A stretch of 64,000 nt of DNA from NCBI GenBank assembly GCA_944472155.2, contig OX235279.1:160912199-160976198 (forward strand), in the 5' to 3' direction. The stretch is from Trichobilharzia szidati. Lineage: Eukaryota > Platyhelminthes > Trematoda > Strigeidida > Schistosomatidae. How positions within the stretch are numbered: the first letter of the stretch is position 1; the number at the start of each line of letters is the position of its first letter. Position numbers and translations under genes: made by a program. The notes below the pieces were generated by a model that did not search any database, was not told where the DNA came from, and was given only the letters and a program-made list of their open reading frames with translations. This document shows, piece by piece, positions 9,957 to 20,729 of this stretch.

Positions 9957-10496
9957 GCAGGAAGCCTTCAAAGTAGGTTTCGTGCTAGTTGGCACTCATC
10001 AGACAGGAAGGCGTATCTGCAACCTCGAAGGAACTCATGTTCCTTCTGAGATGCGAATCCGTGTCACTCAGTGCTGTAACCAGTTTTCACCAAACAAAGG
10101 ACTAGACAAACCACACTAGTTTCTGGTGTCAAATCAGAATATCCAATGCAGTCCTACATGAGGTCAGTCACGAGCCTTAATAGCTCAGTGGTAACGTCTG
10201 TGACTGCTGGTAGCACTGGGTGGCGTGAGTTTGAATCTCAGAAATGACATGATTTCCTTCAAGGCTGCAGATGCACCTTGCTGACCGGTGAGTGCCAACT
10301 AGCACGAAATTTAGGCCCAAGGCTTCCTGACGATTGCCTCCAACCATCTAATACCAACAATTCACAGTGCACCGTGATGGCGAGCCACCTAGCATGTTGG
10401 CCACACTGAAAGCTTGACTGATAGAATTCATTCTGCACCGTAGAAAGGATTAGATACATTACACTAGTTACTGACTAGTGTCCAATCAAAAATATA
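9957..10496. repeat. SINE-C pair, head-to-head
   Basis: 9957-10140 is a reverse-oriented copy (CGGCAGGAAGCCTTC, GTTTCGTGCTAGTTGGCACT). 10160-10496 is a forward copy with a tRNA-like head (TAGCTCAGTGGTAACGTCTG as A box, GAGTTTGAATCTC as B box) and the complementary body ending in GGCTTCCTGACGATTGCC. The same head-to-head arrangement recurs at 24483-24990. Confidence 0.7.
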
Positions 10497-10619
10497 CTTG
10501 CACAGAGTTCATTTTTAAACAAAAATCAATCAATATATGCATACAATAGTATATATATTAATTATGATAAACATTTTATCCCGAACAATACTGAACATAC
10601 ACAATGGGAACTTTCGACA

Positions 10620-11395
10620 TTACATAATCAGATGAAAGAGAGGGTGGAAATATCCAGTTAACAGGGCAAGGAAAGACTTAAAACCACTTCTCTCTAAACG
10701 CTTAAATCGGGTTTCTGACGCTTGATAGAGAATGCTTCGGCAAACTTAAGGAGAATTGAACCCTTTGGCCAATTGATAATTTTGAACGACCCTGCAATGT
10801 TCACCTCATGACTCGTATCATGGAGATGCCTGGCAATGGCATTGTTTAAAGCATTTGCTCCCTCTCGACATAGGCTTTTTGGTATATATTCAGAAAATCG
10901 GAGGTATTCCCTTCTTTCTGTTTTTCCAGAGTAACTGCTCCCGCAGATACATGTAATTTTGTATACACAGTTGGAGTTAACATGAGAAGGATATCTGTTG
11001 ATTTTTGATTACACCAAAGAGGAAGTTGTTCAATAGACGGGAATGACCTTAGCTGCAGGATATGCTTTGCCTAGTGACGTCCGTAATCTTCTGCTGACAA
11101 TTGCTGCAATATTTTCATCTTTAAAATCAAGTTGAATGTGGATGGGCTGTTTTTCTAGTGTCATTTGCTTGACATTTGAGCCTTCACATCTTCAATACTT
11201 GTTAATGAAACTTTGAGGATAACGGTCGATTTTCAACATCTTTTCGTGAAACATAAATTCTTCTTCTAATTTCTCCGTTGAGCCTAATCTCTTAGCTCTA
11301 TTGTATAGAGTCTTCACTAGTCCACTTTTAAAGCTATAATTAATAATGTCTATGGACTGTAAGCAGCTGATGAGAAGCCAACGAAATAAATGATG
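10620..11395 (-). pseudogene. PLE C-terminal half with GIY-YIG domain
   Basis: Minus-strand translation across a few stops gives a linker (SGLVKTLYNRAKRL, KLEEEF, KAYPAAKVIPVY), then CVYKITCICGSSYSGKTERR as the GIY-YIG core. Downstream come ARHLHDTSHEV, FKIINWPKGS and AEAFSIKRQKPDLSV, the usual PLE C-terminal order. The YIG motif is altered (SYSGK). RT is missing. Together with matching inverted ends at 9785-9870 and 11362-11450 this forms a defective but recognisable PLE unit. Confidence 0.8.
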
Positions 11396-11412
11396 GTACC
11401 ATTTTATTCTGC
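11363..11412 (+). ncRNA. Hammerhead-ribozyme-like core, inverted PLE end
   Basis: GCAG-CTGATGA-nine bases-GAAA, then a self-complementary AT-rich segment around GGTACC, and CTGC closing helix I. A five-base-pair A/T helix III can be drawn between TAAA after GAAA and TTTA before the closing strand, leaving a permissible U at the cleavage position. Helix II is weak. The flanking sequence matches 9785-9870 in opposite orientation. Confidence 0.5.
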
Positions 11413-11686
11413 AAAACTGTTGTTCTTGCTTTATTCAAATTCATTTTTAGTTTAACTTACCATCAATGTATACGCGTTCAATATAGAAAAGAAGGTAGGT
11501 AGGAAGGAGAAAGCAGAAAACAGAAAAAGTCTAATAAATAGTGTTAACATGTAGGTTTACATAGCAACTCAAGAAGCTTATAGTTCATAAAATTGAAAAC
11601 TTGTTCAGTGAGTTGAAATCACTAATATGGATGACTAATCAATGTATAATAAAAATGCAGTTGTTATCAAGGCAGTGAGGGATTGA

Positions 11687-12213
11687 TTACACTCTCTTTG
11701 TGGATGCCGCATGAGATTGATTTGAAAGGCTTGACTGCAATTGTTTCAGCAAGTCGTAGTAAATTCGCTGTCCTTGTTTGTATACTGAATATTGTGAAGG
11801 ATTTGAAAATGTCGACGTAATGACCCATATCCATAAGGTGGCTGGTAATAATTGCACTTTATGCGAATAAACGCTTCCTGTCAGACATAAGTTTCTTGGA
11901 ATAAGCTGTGAAAACACAGGATACAAGCTGTTCTTTCTGTCCTTCCAATATACTTGCTCACACAAGCGCACGTAAATTTATAAACTCATTTGAAGGTGAC
12001 ATCACCAGAGTATTTATCCGGGTTGGAATGGCTTATAGAGGATGTGGTGGTGTATAGCGTCACCAGCTTAGCTGCAGGGAAGCATTTTTTAATAGATCCT
12101 TTCTTTCTCTTGTCAATCTTTTGGGACAGTGTTTCTCTCTCTCTCTCCTTTGAATGGGTGACAAATGTGAACACTGTCTTCTTTTCAGTATTTGTTTCCT
12201 CCACTACTACCAT
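11687..12213 (-). pseudogene. PLE GIY-YIG domain, second copy
   Basis: Minus strand from 12213: a charged linker (VEETNTEKKTVFTFVTH, KKCFPAAKLVTLYTTTSS), then VYKFTCACVSKYIGRTERT as a well-preserved GIY-YIG core. After frame changes come LMDMGHYVDIFKSF and AETIAVK, ending INPSLP, the normal PLE C-terminus. The linker order matches 10620-11395 (AYPAAKVI against CFPAAKLV). RT is absent. Of the GIY-YIG copies in the window this has one of the cleanest catalytic cores. Confidence 0.8.
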
Positions 12214-12239
12214 TTAAACACTGAAGTATGGTGATATCA

Positions 12240-13750
12240 GTATAAAACTTGGGCACTGTGGTAGAGTATAACTCAATTATGGATAAAATTTTATTTTGAT
12301 AAAATTATCACAGTGTTGTACACAAATATCAAGTGATGACGTTTCCAGCACAAATTATTCCTGCTCATAATCATATCAAGTCACTCACATGCACACAACT
12401 TTTCAATTTATTTATATACTTGAGTGAAATTGATGATTAGACATTTGAATAAAAAATGAATTGAAGACAGAATGAAAGATAAAGTACATTGGGAACGAAT
12501 ATTAGTGTTATCAATAAAATACAATAGGAGGGGAAATAAAATTGTTTTTTATATAGTAAAATAAATAAATAACTTGTTCGAATGTTATAATGTGAATTGA
12601 AGTGGATACATTTTAACATTATTTATTATCCTCTGATTTGACTGGTAATTATATCCTCCATATCTCTGGTATTTGCGTTGAGTCACTTCTATTGCGCATG
12701 TGTTCTGTTGGGTGTAGCAGACTCGATGAACCAGGCAGGATTCAGTAATCAACCTCTTTCACTCTCTCCACCTACCTATATTACTCTTTAGAATTTCAAC
12801 TGTCTGTCTCGCCCACCTCATTGTGTGGTTGTGTGTTGATACATGCAGTGTATTGTAGTGCTGAGTGCTTTTTTCTAAATTACTTATCTTCGCGTATGGG
12901 ATGAATCATTCTAACCTCAGCCAAATTCTTATGTTCTGACAATCTGACTACCCCAGATCTACTGGTGTCACCTCTGTAGTTGACCTAACTCACAGTCACT
13001 GCAAGGTATTTTGCATATTATATTATTTTGCCTAATTGGGTTAACCAACAGGGTCCTTCAACCTACAGAGCTTGTCCCACTCTAACTCCTGCTTTATTGA
13101 GAATCTTACCTAGGGCCTCAGATGTCCCTTCCCTATATGGTAAAAATATAGATGCCTTACATTCTATCTTATTTATGTTGTCATTATTAGTTTCGCCATT
13201 ACTTTTATTTTGCTTTTGACCTTTCTTGATGTTCCTGATGAATTTTATAGGATAGTTGTTTGATACCAACCACGTATTCTTCTATCTGTTTCATTTCATC
13301 GTCTAGGTATTTTCTTGTACTACTTAGTGCTACTGCTCGGTTTGCCAGACACTTAACTAAGCTTGCCTTTGCAGACAGATAACGGATGAGATCGAGTGAA
13401 GTCTAAATATTTATTAGAATGCGTTGGCTTTTTGTAAACGCTAGTGTACAGTCTAACTTCTTCTGTTCGTTTTATTTTACAATCTAACATCATGGCTAAT
13501 TCTCCTTGTTCATTTTCTGATTCAAATGTAAATTGTATTCCTTTTACTAGTGAGCTTATATGTGTCAAGAAGCTAGAGATATGTTCTGTTTCTAAAGCTG
13601 TGAAAGTGTCATCCACATATCGCCACCATATTTTTGCAGTAGGATTAAATGTATTAAGAGCCATACTTTCCCAGCTGTCCATAAAGACATCTGCTATGAT
13701 AGGGGATATTGGTCTATGTGAGGAAATTAAGAAGCCCGTAGATAAATTAT
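12240..13750 (-). pseudogene. PLE 3' segment: RT end, GIY-YIG, 3' UTR
   Basis: Minus strand from 13750: RT motif B remnant RPISPIIADVFMDS, then IWWRYVDDTFTAL with the catalytic YVDD intact. Next come IQFTFESE, DCKIKRTEE, KKPTHSNKYLDF, the linker FLPYREGTSEALGKILNKAG, and GIY-YIG remnants at 12900-13030 (YRGDTSRSG-like, LSEHKNLA). A long AT-rich 3' untranslated region at 12240-12660 is shared almost base for base with 25370-25740. Frameshifts separate the blocks. The first half of the RT is found inverted next to it at 13752-14270. Confidence 0.85.
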
Positions 13751-13751
13751 G

Positions 13752-14270
13752 AATAAGATTAAGAAATCCACAGCGGAATTAGTACGCAGAAAGAAGCCGT
13801 CACTGGGTGAGTCAAAATGATTTAATTTAATGCCTAAAACTAATAATGCTAGTAGATTATATGGTACTATAAAAATACATAAGCCAGATTACCCCATCCA
13901 CCAATAGTAGTCTTCAGGAATACCCCTACTCCAAACACTTAGCTCAAATATTATGTCCCATTAGAAGTCGTTCAAACTTTCGACTAACTAATTCATATGA
14001 GATGAAAAATAAACTAAATAACATTCAAGTAGAGAATGATGAAACAATGGTTAGTTTTGATATAACTACTCTTTACACTAACATACCAATCAATATGGAT
14101 GGCCTTAGAAGAAGTTAAACAAGAACTAACTGCAGATCCTGAACTTACTCATAGAACAAAGCTGCCCAATGAGGAAATTATTTAAGGAATTAAGTTATGC
14201 CTCACATCTACTACTCTCTTTGAATACCAAGAGGAAAATACATAGACAAACAGAAGGTGTAGAAATGAGA
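13752..14270 (+). pseudogene. PLE RT first half, inverted relative to its 3' segment
   Basis: Plus strand: MPKTNNASRLYGTIKIHKPD, then after shifts FDITTLYTNIPINMD (RT motif A), GIKLCLTSTTLFEYQ, and a decayed TEGVEM at the start of motif B. The adjoining minus-strand segment resumes exactly after this point, with ISPIIADVF. The two halves together make one RT, divided by an inversion at 13751. Confidence 0.8.
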
Positions 14271-14289
14271 ACACTAATATTGTCAGTGA

Positions 14290-14640
14290 ATAGGGTGACC
14301 AGTTAGATAAACTAGGGGAAATACAATTTACCCCTCCCCTCTACCCAATGAATAATTTAATCAGAAGTCTTCATCTCATCGTCACACGACCTCCTCCATA
14401 TCACCTTCTGGACGACGAACTCATCGCTTCTCATTCATGCTGCACTCAATGATTTGTCAGGTACGTCACTTCACTCAGCCGTCCCATTACCTATCACATA
14501 ACCCAATTATTTCCATTTTCCTCTCTGCATACTTTTAAGGTAATATGTTGTAGGTTAGTTCATTGACTGCCAGAGTTCCCAGTTGCAGATCCTTCCTGGT
14601 CAACTGGCAATTTAGTCTTCATTATCAAAGGGAATAATCA
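14290..14640 (-). pseudogene. RTE-type LINE C-terminal fragment
   Basis: The reverse complement shows the decayed WPVDQ...ATGNSGSQ...N region and a WRRYGGGRV-like 3' stretch, equivalent to the part around 5461-5673. Many stops. The assignment rests on order and short matches. Confidence 0.45.
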
Positions 14641-15657
14641 TTTAAAATTTTTGAAGAGAAGACTCCCTCCATGCACTGTCAAATGGTTAGATGGACTTCT
14701 TAACCTTAAGTAAAAAGTAGCATCTGAAAAATGTAACTCGGTTTTTCTATAAATGTTGTCTCTCAGGTCACTCATTCTCGAAGGTATTTTACAAATCTCT
14801 TCGATCTTCTAAACTTCAACCAATTTTTTCAAATCTTATTCGCCCTACGAAATCTCACATTGACAATTCCAATGAGAAGTTATGTGGATTAATTGAACTC
14901 CATTTATTGTCATCAAATATATTGTCTGATGCCTCCATAATTTCCTAAATCTAGTTCATCAATTTTTGTAGCTCTGCCGTTAATAAGACGAAAGGGAGTA
15001 CTAGATAGAATTTGCTTGGATCTTGTACCTCTGACTTCTAAGTGTATGATCAATCGAGTCCTCTGGTTCCTACCCCGGCAAATTACCAAAGTTGGATGAA
15101 AGCTAAATTTTTAGATATACCACATCATTCCGTAATTCAAGTCGGAAAAAAAATTCATTTTGACATCAACTCATTTTAAAGCCTCAAAGAAATTATGTAA
15201 CAGATCCGACTGAGTTATTCTGAAACCTGACAAAGGATCTGGTGTAGTTGTAGCCACTGTCCATTCTGACGACATCAGCACATCTCAAGCAAAAGTAAAT
15301 TCCCGTGTACCACGGATGCTACTTGAAAACAAGAGTTTAATTTATTGATACACATGAGATCTCACTATCCAAACATTTATGCATCAAACAAAGATTCATA
15401 GCAGTGACAATCCATTACGTCCAACTGTATCATTCTATGTGTCACTCTCCTAATCATCATAAATTGGAAATATACTTAGCTGACACTTAAAGCCCACTAC
15501 GCAATGAATCACGTCAATTCTCTTCACAAGATACATTCGAATCCGTTGACTGTCTTGTAGACATGCATATAAAAGATATACGAATGTATTCTTTTGATGT
15601 TAATTCCTTGTCAACTAAATTACCACTGACCGTTAAGACTGTTCATATTCTTTGTGA
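14641..15657 (+). pseudogene. PLE N-terminus to RT motif A, different family
   Basis: Blocks readable in different frames are ILKPDKGSGVVVATVHSDDI at about 15215-15275, NPLRPTVSFYVS at about 15410-15445, LKPTT at about 15490, and HIKDIRMYSFDVNSLSTKLP with motif A (SFDVxSL) at 15566-15625. The upstream part contains FYKSLRSSKLQPIFSNLIRP. This order is that of a PLE N-terminal region leading into the RT. It stops at a TA microsatellite, so motifs B and C are lost. It differs in sequence from the 12240-14270 copy. Confidence 0.7.
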
Positions 15658-15658
15658 C

Positions 15659-15681
15659 TATATATATATATATATATATAT
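15659..15681. repeat. (TA)n microsatellite
   Basis: A perfect TA alternation marking the end of the PLE similarity. Confidence 0.95.
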
Positions 15682-15689
15682 CTGTTTTT

Positions 15690-16990
15690 TATTCACTCTT
15701 CCTTCAACTTGTTTGAAAGATTTATTTCTATTATTGTGCACTGACAACGTCGAGCATATAATGACGAGACAGAGATTAAACTCAGTCATCCGTAGGACCT
15801 ATTATGCAGTCCGGTTTGTAATCATTGAAAAAGTCGAAAACACACTTCACTACTAGTCTGAGAAGCACACGAGTGTGAGTGTGAGAATACGCATACACAG
15901 GGGGGGGGGGAAGGAATCACGCTTTGCATGTGACGGTGGGAGAGCCTTTGTCCGAAATGGTTAGAAATATAGGTGAAATTGTGAAAATCGATAGACGCAG
16001 GTAGCTGACTACCAACCACTTCGTCTATTTCTAAACATTCCAGTCGATATAAAACAAAAGACTAATGTCAATTCAGCTTTTAAGGTTATTTATGTAAAAC
16101 AAAACACAATGAAAGCCGTTTATTGCAATACACTGAGGCTATAGCTATTCATCAACTTAAGCCCCCACTGTGTGTTTGCTAAAACAATTTATTGTTACTC
16201 CTTACCCACCTACCTTGGTAATCCTTATCTAAATAGACAACCAAATGGAGGGTTAATTATTCCTACTATTCTTAAACCATTTTTGGCATTTTGTGTAAAT
16301 TAACTGATCTTTACTTTTCATATAAATTGACTTGACAACTGAATGTGTGAGGGATCAGATTGTTGTTCGAAGTGTATATTGCACAAAAACACATCACATT
16401 ACATTTTTCAGATAATCTCCATCTTATTCTAATAACACTATTCAAATGTATAAAAGGGACTATATGTTTCAAGCTTTCTCTACATGTTAAAAGTCTTGGG
16501 CACGTAACAAAATCCCACAGTAAAATGATGAAATTGATGATCATAAAACTTACGAGGGAAGCTGAGCAGTGGTTCAAACATCTAATGCAGAGTTAAATTC
16601 ATAAATTTCATCCAAAATCTTCAATGGACAATGTGTCTTAACTTCTCCATGGCCCTATATCCAAGACACTTGTGAAAGAACATTTATATGATAGCTTTCC
16701 TGAAAACCCTGAAAAAGATATTTGTAACTCATCAAGTGTGACGCTAAATTGGATTTTATTTCCAGCTTTCAGGAAAACAAGTTGGCAAAGAAAATATACA
16801 GGTCTAATTTGAGAACCTGTCAAGCCAGTGAACCGACTTATATCACATCAGTGACGACACAAAAGGCTTGCTTAAATCGATATTAGTTGATACTTCCCAT
16901 CAGTAGGTCTCCTCACGTATTCCGCTTACAAAATGATTGGAAAAATCAAAATCCAACTTAGATAACACAAATGATGAATCAAAGAATCTC
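15690..16990. other. No supported gene
   Basis: Short open frames exist on both strands (for example 16311-16577 and 16360-16596, which overlap on opposite strands) but none has a recognised domain or a convincing splice context. A G10 run lies at 15901-15910. Confidence 0.5.
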
Positions 16991-16999
16991 TTCTCAGTA

Positions 17000-17240
17000 G
17001 TACTGATATAAGTATAAAACTTGGGCACTGTGGTGGTAGGGTATAACTCCATTACAGAAAAGATTTTATTTTGATAAGTCACACAGTGTTGTACAGTAAT
17101 ATTAACTAATGATGTTTCGAGCATAAATTACTCCTGCTCATAATCATATCAAGCTATACACACAACTTTTTTCCTTCATTTATATACGTGTGTGGAATTG
17201 ACTAGACATTTGAATAAAAACAACATAAGAGAAAGTAAAC
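17000..17240 (-). repeat. PLE 3' untranslated region, reverse orientation
   Basis: TATAAAACTTGGGCACTGTG, TTTTATTTTGATAA, and 'ctgctcataatcatatcaag' match 12240-12420 and 25370-25500. The coding piece next to it at 17260 runs the other way, so this too is an inverted PLE arrangement. Confidence 0.7.
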
Positions 17241-17259
17241 CGTCTGTCCGTTTATATAT

Positions 17260-17690
17260 TTTGTCTTGGAATCTAACGACAGCAGATGTGACTCACTAAG
17301 AGACAAGCTCTATCGAATAAAGGACCCTATCGGTCCACCCAATTAAACAAAATAATATAATTTACAAAATACCTTGCAATGAATGTGAGTAGTTAAGTCA
17401 ACTACATAGGTCAGTCAAACTAGTAGATCGGGTCGGTAATGAGATTATCAGAACATAAGAATTTGGCTAGGGTTATAATGACTGATCACACCCGCGAAGA
17501 TTAGTAATTTAGAAAAAAGCACTCAGCACTACATTGCACTGCATGCAATAACACACAACTACACAATGAGGTGGGCGAGACAGACAGTTAAAATTCTAAA
17601 GAGTAATATAGGTTGGTGGAGGGATAGAGAGGTTGATTTCTGAATACTGCTTGGTTCATCGAGTCCTGCTTCATTGATTCACACCAAGTT
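17260..17690 (+). pseudogene. PLE GIY-YIG fragment
   Basis: The plus strand contains NYIGQSN..IGS.MRLSEHKNLARV at about 17398-17475, then the segment equivalent to the C-terminal 'ALSTTLHCMQ' stretch. It matches the plus copy at 28440-28860 and the minus copies at 12780-13000 and 25850-26150. Stops interrupt the frame. Confidence 0.7.
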
Positions 17691-17739
17691 TGGATTCCAC
17701 CTTTTTGAGGAGATTCTTACTGATTCTCAGGTACTACTA

Positions 17740-17970
17740 AATGTGCAGCTGGCCAGGAAAGATCAACAACTGGGAACTGTTGCAGTCAAAGAACTAACCG
17801 AGAGCATACTTCCTTAAAATATGCAGAGGGAAATGGAAAGCATTTGGATATGTGACAGGTAATGGGACCGCTGAATGAAGTCACGTACCTGGCAAATCGT
17901 TGAGTGCAACTTGAATTAGAAGTGATGAGTTCAACGTCCAGAAGGTGATATGGAGGAGATCGTGTGTGAC
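17740..17970 (+). pseudogene. RTE-type LINE C-terminal fragment
   Basis: Decayed sequence equivalent to the W-GHTL...ITRQ...W-P region: a 'ggaaatggaaagcatttggatatgtgac' stretch, then 'atggaggagatcgtgtgtgacgatgag' (compare 7700 and 20585). Multiple stops. Confidence 0.45.
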
Positions 17971-18419
17971 GATGAGTTGAAGACTTCTGATTAAATTAGA
18001 AAGTGTAACGGAATATATATATATACATATATATAGGAAAATTAAGGTTGAACACTGAAGTAATTCATCACTGATCACGACTTCTTTTAGTCGAAAATTC
18101 GCACTATGAAATATCACAATCTGCATGGTATAGACTTTCGAATCATACTAGTGGAAGATTTCAACAACTTCATTCTGTTTATAGAAAAAGTATGTTTTCA
18201 CCCTTAGTCCTTCTTAAAATGCATAACAAGTTGATAAAATATTGGTATAGGCAGAATCTATCTTAGGAAGTCAGTCTTTTATTTCACCTGTATTCTTTAT
18301 TGCTTAACATCATTACGAGACTGTTGAACTTGGACACTGTTAAACAGCGTCATCAACAGTTAGTATTACACTTTTATCCCACCTTAAATATCAATTGCTT
18401 CAGGTAAAATCTACTGTAA

Positions 18420-18900
18420 TCAGTATAAGGAAGAGCATTGTGATTTCCAACATCAGCGTCTAGTCACTGAGGGCTTCTACATCGTTAAGTGACTTGGTCT
18501 CTCCGTCACGACAACCATTTTCGATAGACCATTCCAAACTTTCATCAATATCTGTCTTCAGTGACTCAATACTGAAGATTAGATGGCCGGCAGGCCAGAA
18601 ATGATTGACAACAGAGAACTCTAGCAGTCATCGTACCGAAAAACAGCAAATTATTTCCCAACCAACAAATGTTCAGTGGGGAAGGGAGGTGGATTTGATA
18701 TAATCTGAATAAACAATCAGTTGATATCAATAACCAGGCAGGATGCCGAATGGAACCAGTGTGGGAAACAATGATTTTGTTCTGCGTCAGAGGGTGACAT
18801 GGAAGAGGGAATTCGTTTAGCCAGCCAAAAAGCGACTACAGAGAACAGAGTGAGACGGTGATGTGTTGGTGAGGGTCTGTTTTCTACTCTGAATCCAAGA
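18420..18900 (+). pseudogene. RTE-type LINE C-terminal fragment
   Basis: The stretch 'aagagcattgtgatttccaacatcagcgtctagtca' aligns with the KIRIFNTNVKS block of better copies. It is followed by the LQTFIN-like and 'ctgaagattagatggccggcaggccagaa' segments, and 'gtgacatggaagaggg'. It is the same order as at 44755-45110. Confidence 0.55.
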
Positions 18901-18959
18901 ATATAGGGATAATGATGGTAAGTTAGAACTCAGAATTAATATACAGTGTGCAATAACTG

Positions 18960-19475
18960 ACACCAGTAAATGCAACCGTTCACTCTTCAAACTCTCCTCC
19001 CTTTTTCTCAAAACTCCTCTGTCGAATGTTCATATCGCAATGATCCTGAACGTCTAATATTCAGAACAGTATGCACAGTAACCGGCGTGGAATATCAGAA
19101 AACGGAAGTACAATACGATTTTTTATTCCTCCACCGGTTACGAAACTGGATTGCAAGTTACTATGTGAACAGTTTGCGTGTGAATAAACGTTAATGAAAT
19201 GCACAATAATACTTCTGAGATTAAGCAACAATTGCTATTGTTGTTGTGGCGGCCTAAAAACATATCAAATTATATGTTCACGAAAAAAAGAAGGAATTCA
19301 ACCTTAAACCTTGAACCGCGTTCAAGGAACGAATCGTTCGCTCTCTCTCCGGCTGCTCGCCCAGCACATCTGCTGACCAACGCTGTCTCGCACTGGTTGA
19401 CACATCCCCGTCAAGAACTTTGCCCCTATCTGCTTTACTCTACGTGGAGACTTCCGACGGTTGACAGCTCTAAGT
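18960..19475 (+). other. Possible LTR-element internal 3' end
   Basis: Two open frames (18970-19194 and 19199-19480) directly precede an LTR-like block. The second ends CPYLLYSTWRLPTVDSSKL and stops at the LTR edge. I do not recognise domains. The position suggests the end of an LTR retrotransposon polyprotein, but this is inference from context only. Confidence 0.25.
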
Positions 19476-19785
19476 TGTAGTGGAGAATTTGTATAATCAA
19501 GAGAAGGACAATTACATTCCTATAATTTCGTACGTCTATAATTTGTGTATTTTGTGACTGTTATAGTTTTTCTTCAAATAACCTCAGTCCTTTTTGTGTA
19601 TATTAACTAAAGTGAACTGAATATCTTATATATACGTATTTTTTAGTACCTGTTCTGTCCTTTTAATTGCGCTTATATACTTACCTAGCTACTAGGTCCA
19701 CTACATTGTCTCTCACCAAATGGAGACCAGTTTGAATAAACAAACCATTCAGTTTTCAACAACACTGACATCCTCCGTTACTACA
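19476..19785 (+). repeat. LTR-like block, 310 bp
   Basis: It starts TGTAGTGGAG and ends CGTTACTACA, so TGTAGT and ACTACA form a 6-bp inverted terminal repeat with the TG...CA ends of LTRs. AATAAA at 19735-19740 sits where a poly(A) signal of an LTR R region would. No matching flanking duplication is visible, so it may be one LTR of a truncated element, not a solo LTR. Confidence 0.5.
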
Positions 19786-19849
19786 AATAGAAAGTGATAA
19801 GTGTATTAGTTAACGTCTCCTAGATTGCCAGCTCGCCAGGTTTCTACCC

Positions 19850-20455
19850 AGCCTCAATCTCGGGAAAAGAAAGAGGAATGGACGTGGGATTAGCGACCTT
19901 ACACCACAGAACCAATCAAACTGCTACAGAAACTTCAACTCACAAGAAAGATATTTAATATGCAAAAACTTTAAAAAACATATTTATTCCTCACTGGAAT
20001 CGGAGAGGCGAAATGATACAGCGGGCTGGTGAAATCCGGCATGAAAGAAGCCAGGCAGTCAGTCAACCAATGTGTCTTCTCTCAATGAAAGCAAGATTAA
20101 GAGAATGTACGAGACTATCTGGTGGCCAGGTGGCCAAAGGAATTCGAAGATATAGCATAGAAGTGGTGGGAATCTGCGAGAGTAGATGGAGTGGATGTGC
20201 ACTGTCAGAATCATTAACTGGAGAGTCAGTAATCTGGTCTGATCACCCAGACGACAACCACGAGTACACTGAAGCACTGATTGACTATCACAATGTTATC
20301 AGTGACAGCCAAAGGCCAAATGTAGTGGGAATCGATCAGCATTATGACGTCAAGATTCAACCCAAAACGAAAGAAGGAAGGAAGGTCACAATTATCCAAT
20401 GCTGCGCACAGTGCTAACGACAATGCGGAACAAGAGAAGAAGGAAGATATCTATA
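19850..20455 (+). pseudogene. RTE-type LINE 5' end: UTR and endonuclease start
   Basis: 19850-20040 matches 42250-42400 (CACAGAACCAATCAAACTGC, 'ggaatcggagaggcgaaatgatacagcggg'), marking the 5' UTR. The frame at 20013-20417 then reads LRECTRLSGGQVAKGIRRYSI, VVGICESRWSGC, ESVIWSDHPDDNHEYTEAL and KTKEGRKVTIIQCCAQC. This matches the start of an APE-type endonuclease of RTE LINEs (the 'LGISESRWTG' motif). The central endonuclease and RT are deleted. Confidence 0.7.
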
Positions 20456-20459
20456 GACA

Positions 20460-20720
20460 ACTAAAAACAGTGATGGATTGGTCACACACTGAATAGACTG
20501 TCGAGTGACGTCACGCGTCAGACCATCACTCAAGTGGAACCCGACTGGGAAGTGACGAATTGGTCGTCACTTCGGGAGTGACATGGAGGAGATCTTGTAT
20601 TGAAGAGGAGATGAGAGATTATGGGTAGTCGTGGACCCGGCTGAAGAGGACCACAGAAAATAGAAGTAAGTGGCTATGTCTTGTTGGGTGGCTTTATGTC
20701 CCAGTCGGTATCCAAGGAAA
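20460..20720 (+). pseudogene. RTE-type LINE C-terminus joined to the endonuclease piece
   Basis: Read with shifts: GLVTH.LN, RLSSDVTRQ, WNPTGK, GSDMEEILY, then the 3' end 'cttgttgggtggctttatgtcccagtcgg' and an AATAATAATAAT tail at 20718. It directly follows the endonuclease start at 20417, so this copy has a large internal deletion between endonuclease and C-terminus. Confidence 0.65.
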
Positions 20721-20729
20721 CAATAATAA

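Noticed and set aside
12137..12150. CRISPR-like or satellite arrays
   Set aside because: Only simple microsatellites (CT, GA, TA, ATT) are present. There are no regularly spaced repeats with unique spacers.
20059..20423. Minus-strand frames at 20059-20423
   Set aside because: They are antisense to the RTE endonuclease start, which has recognisable motifs on the plus strand.
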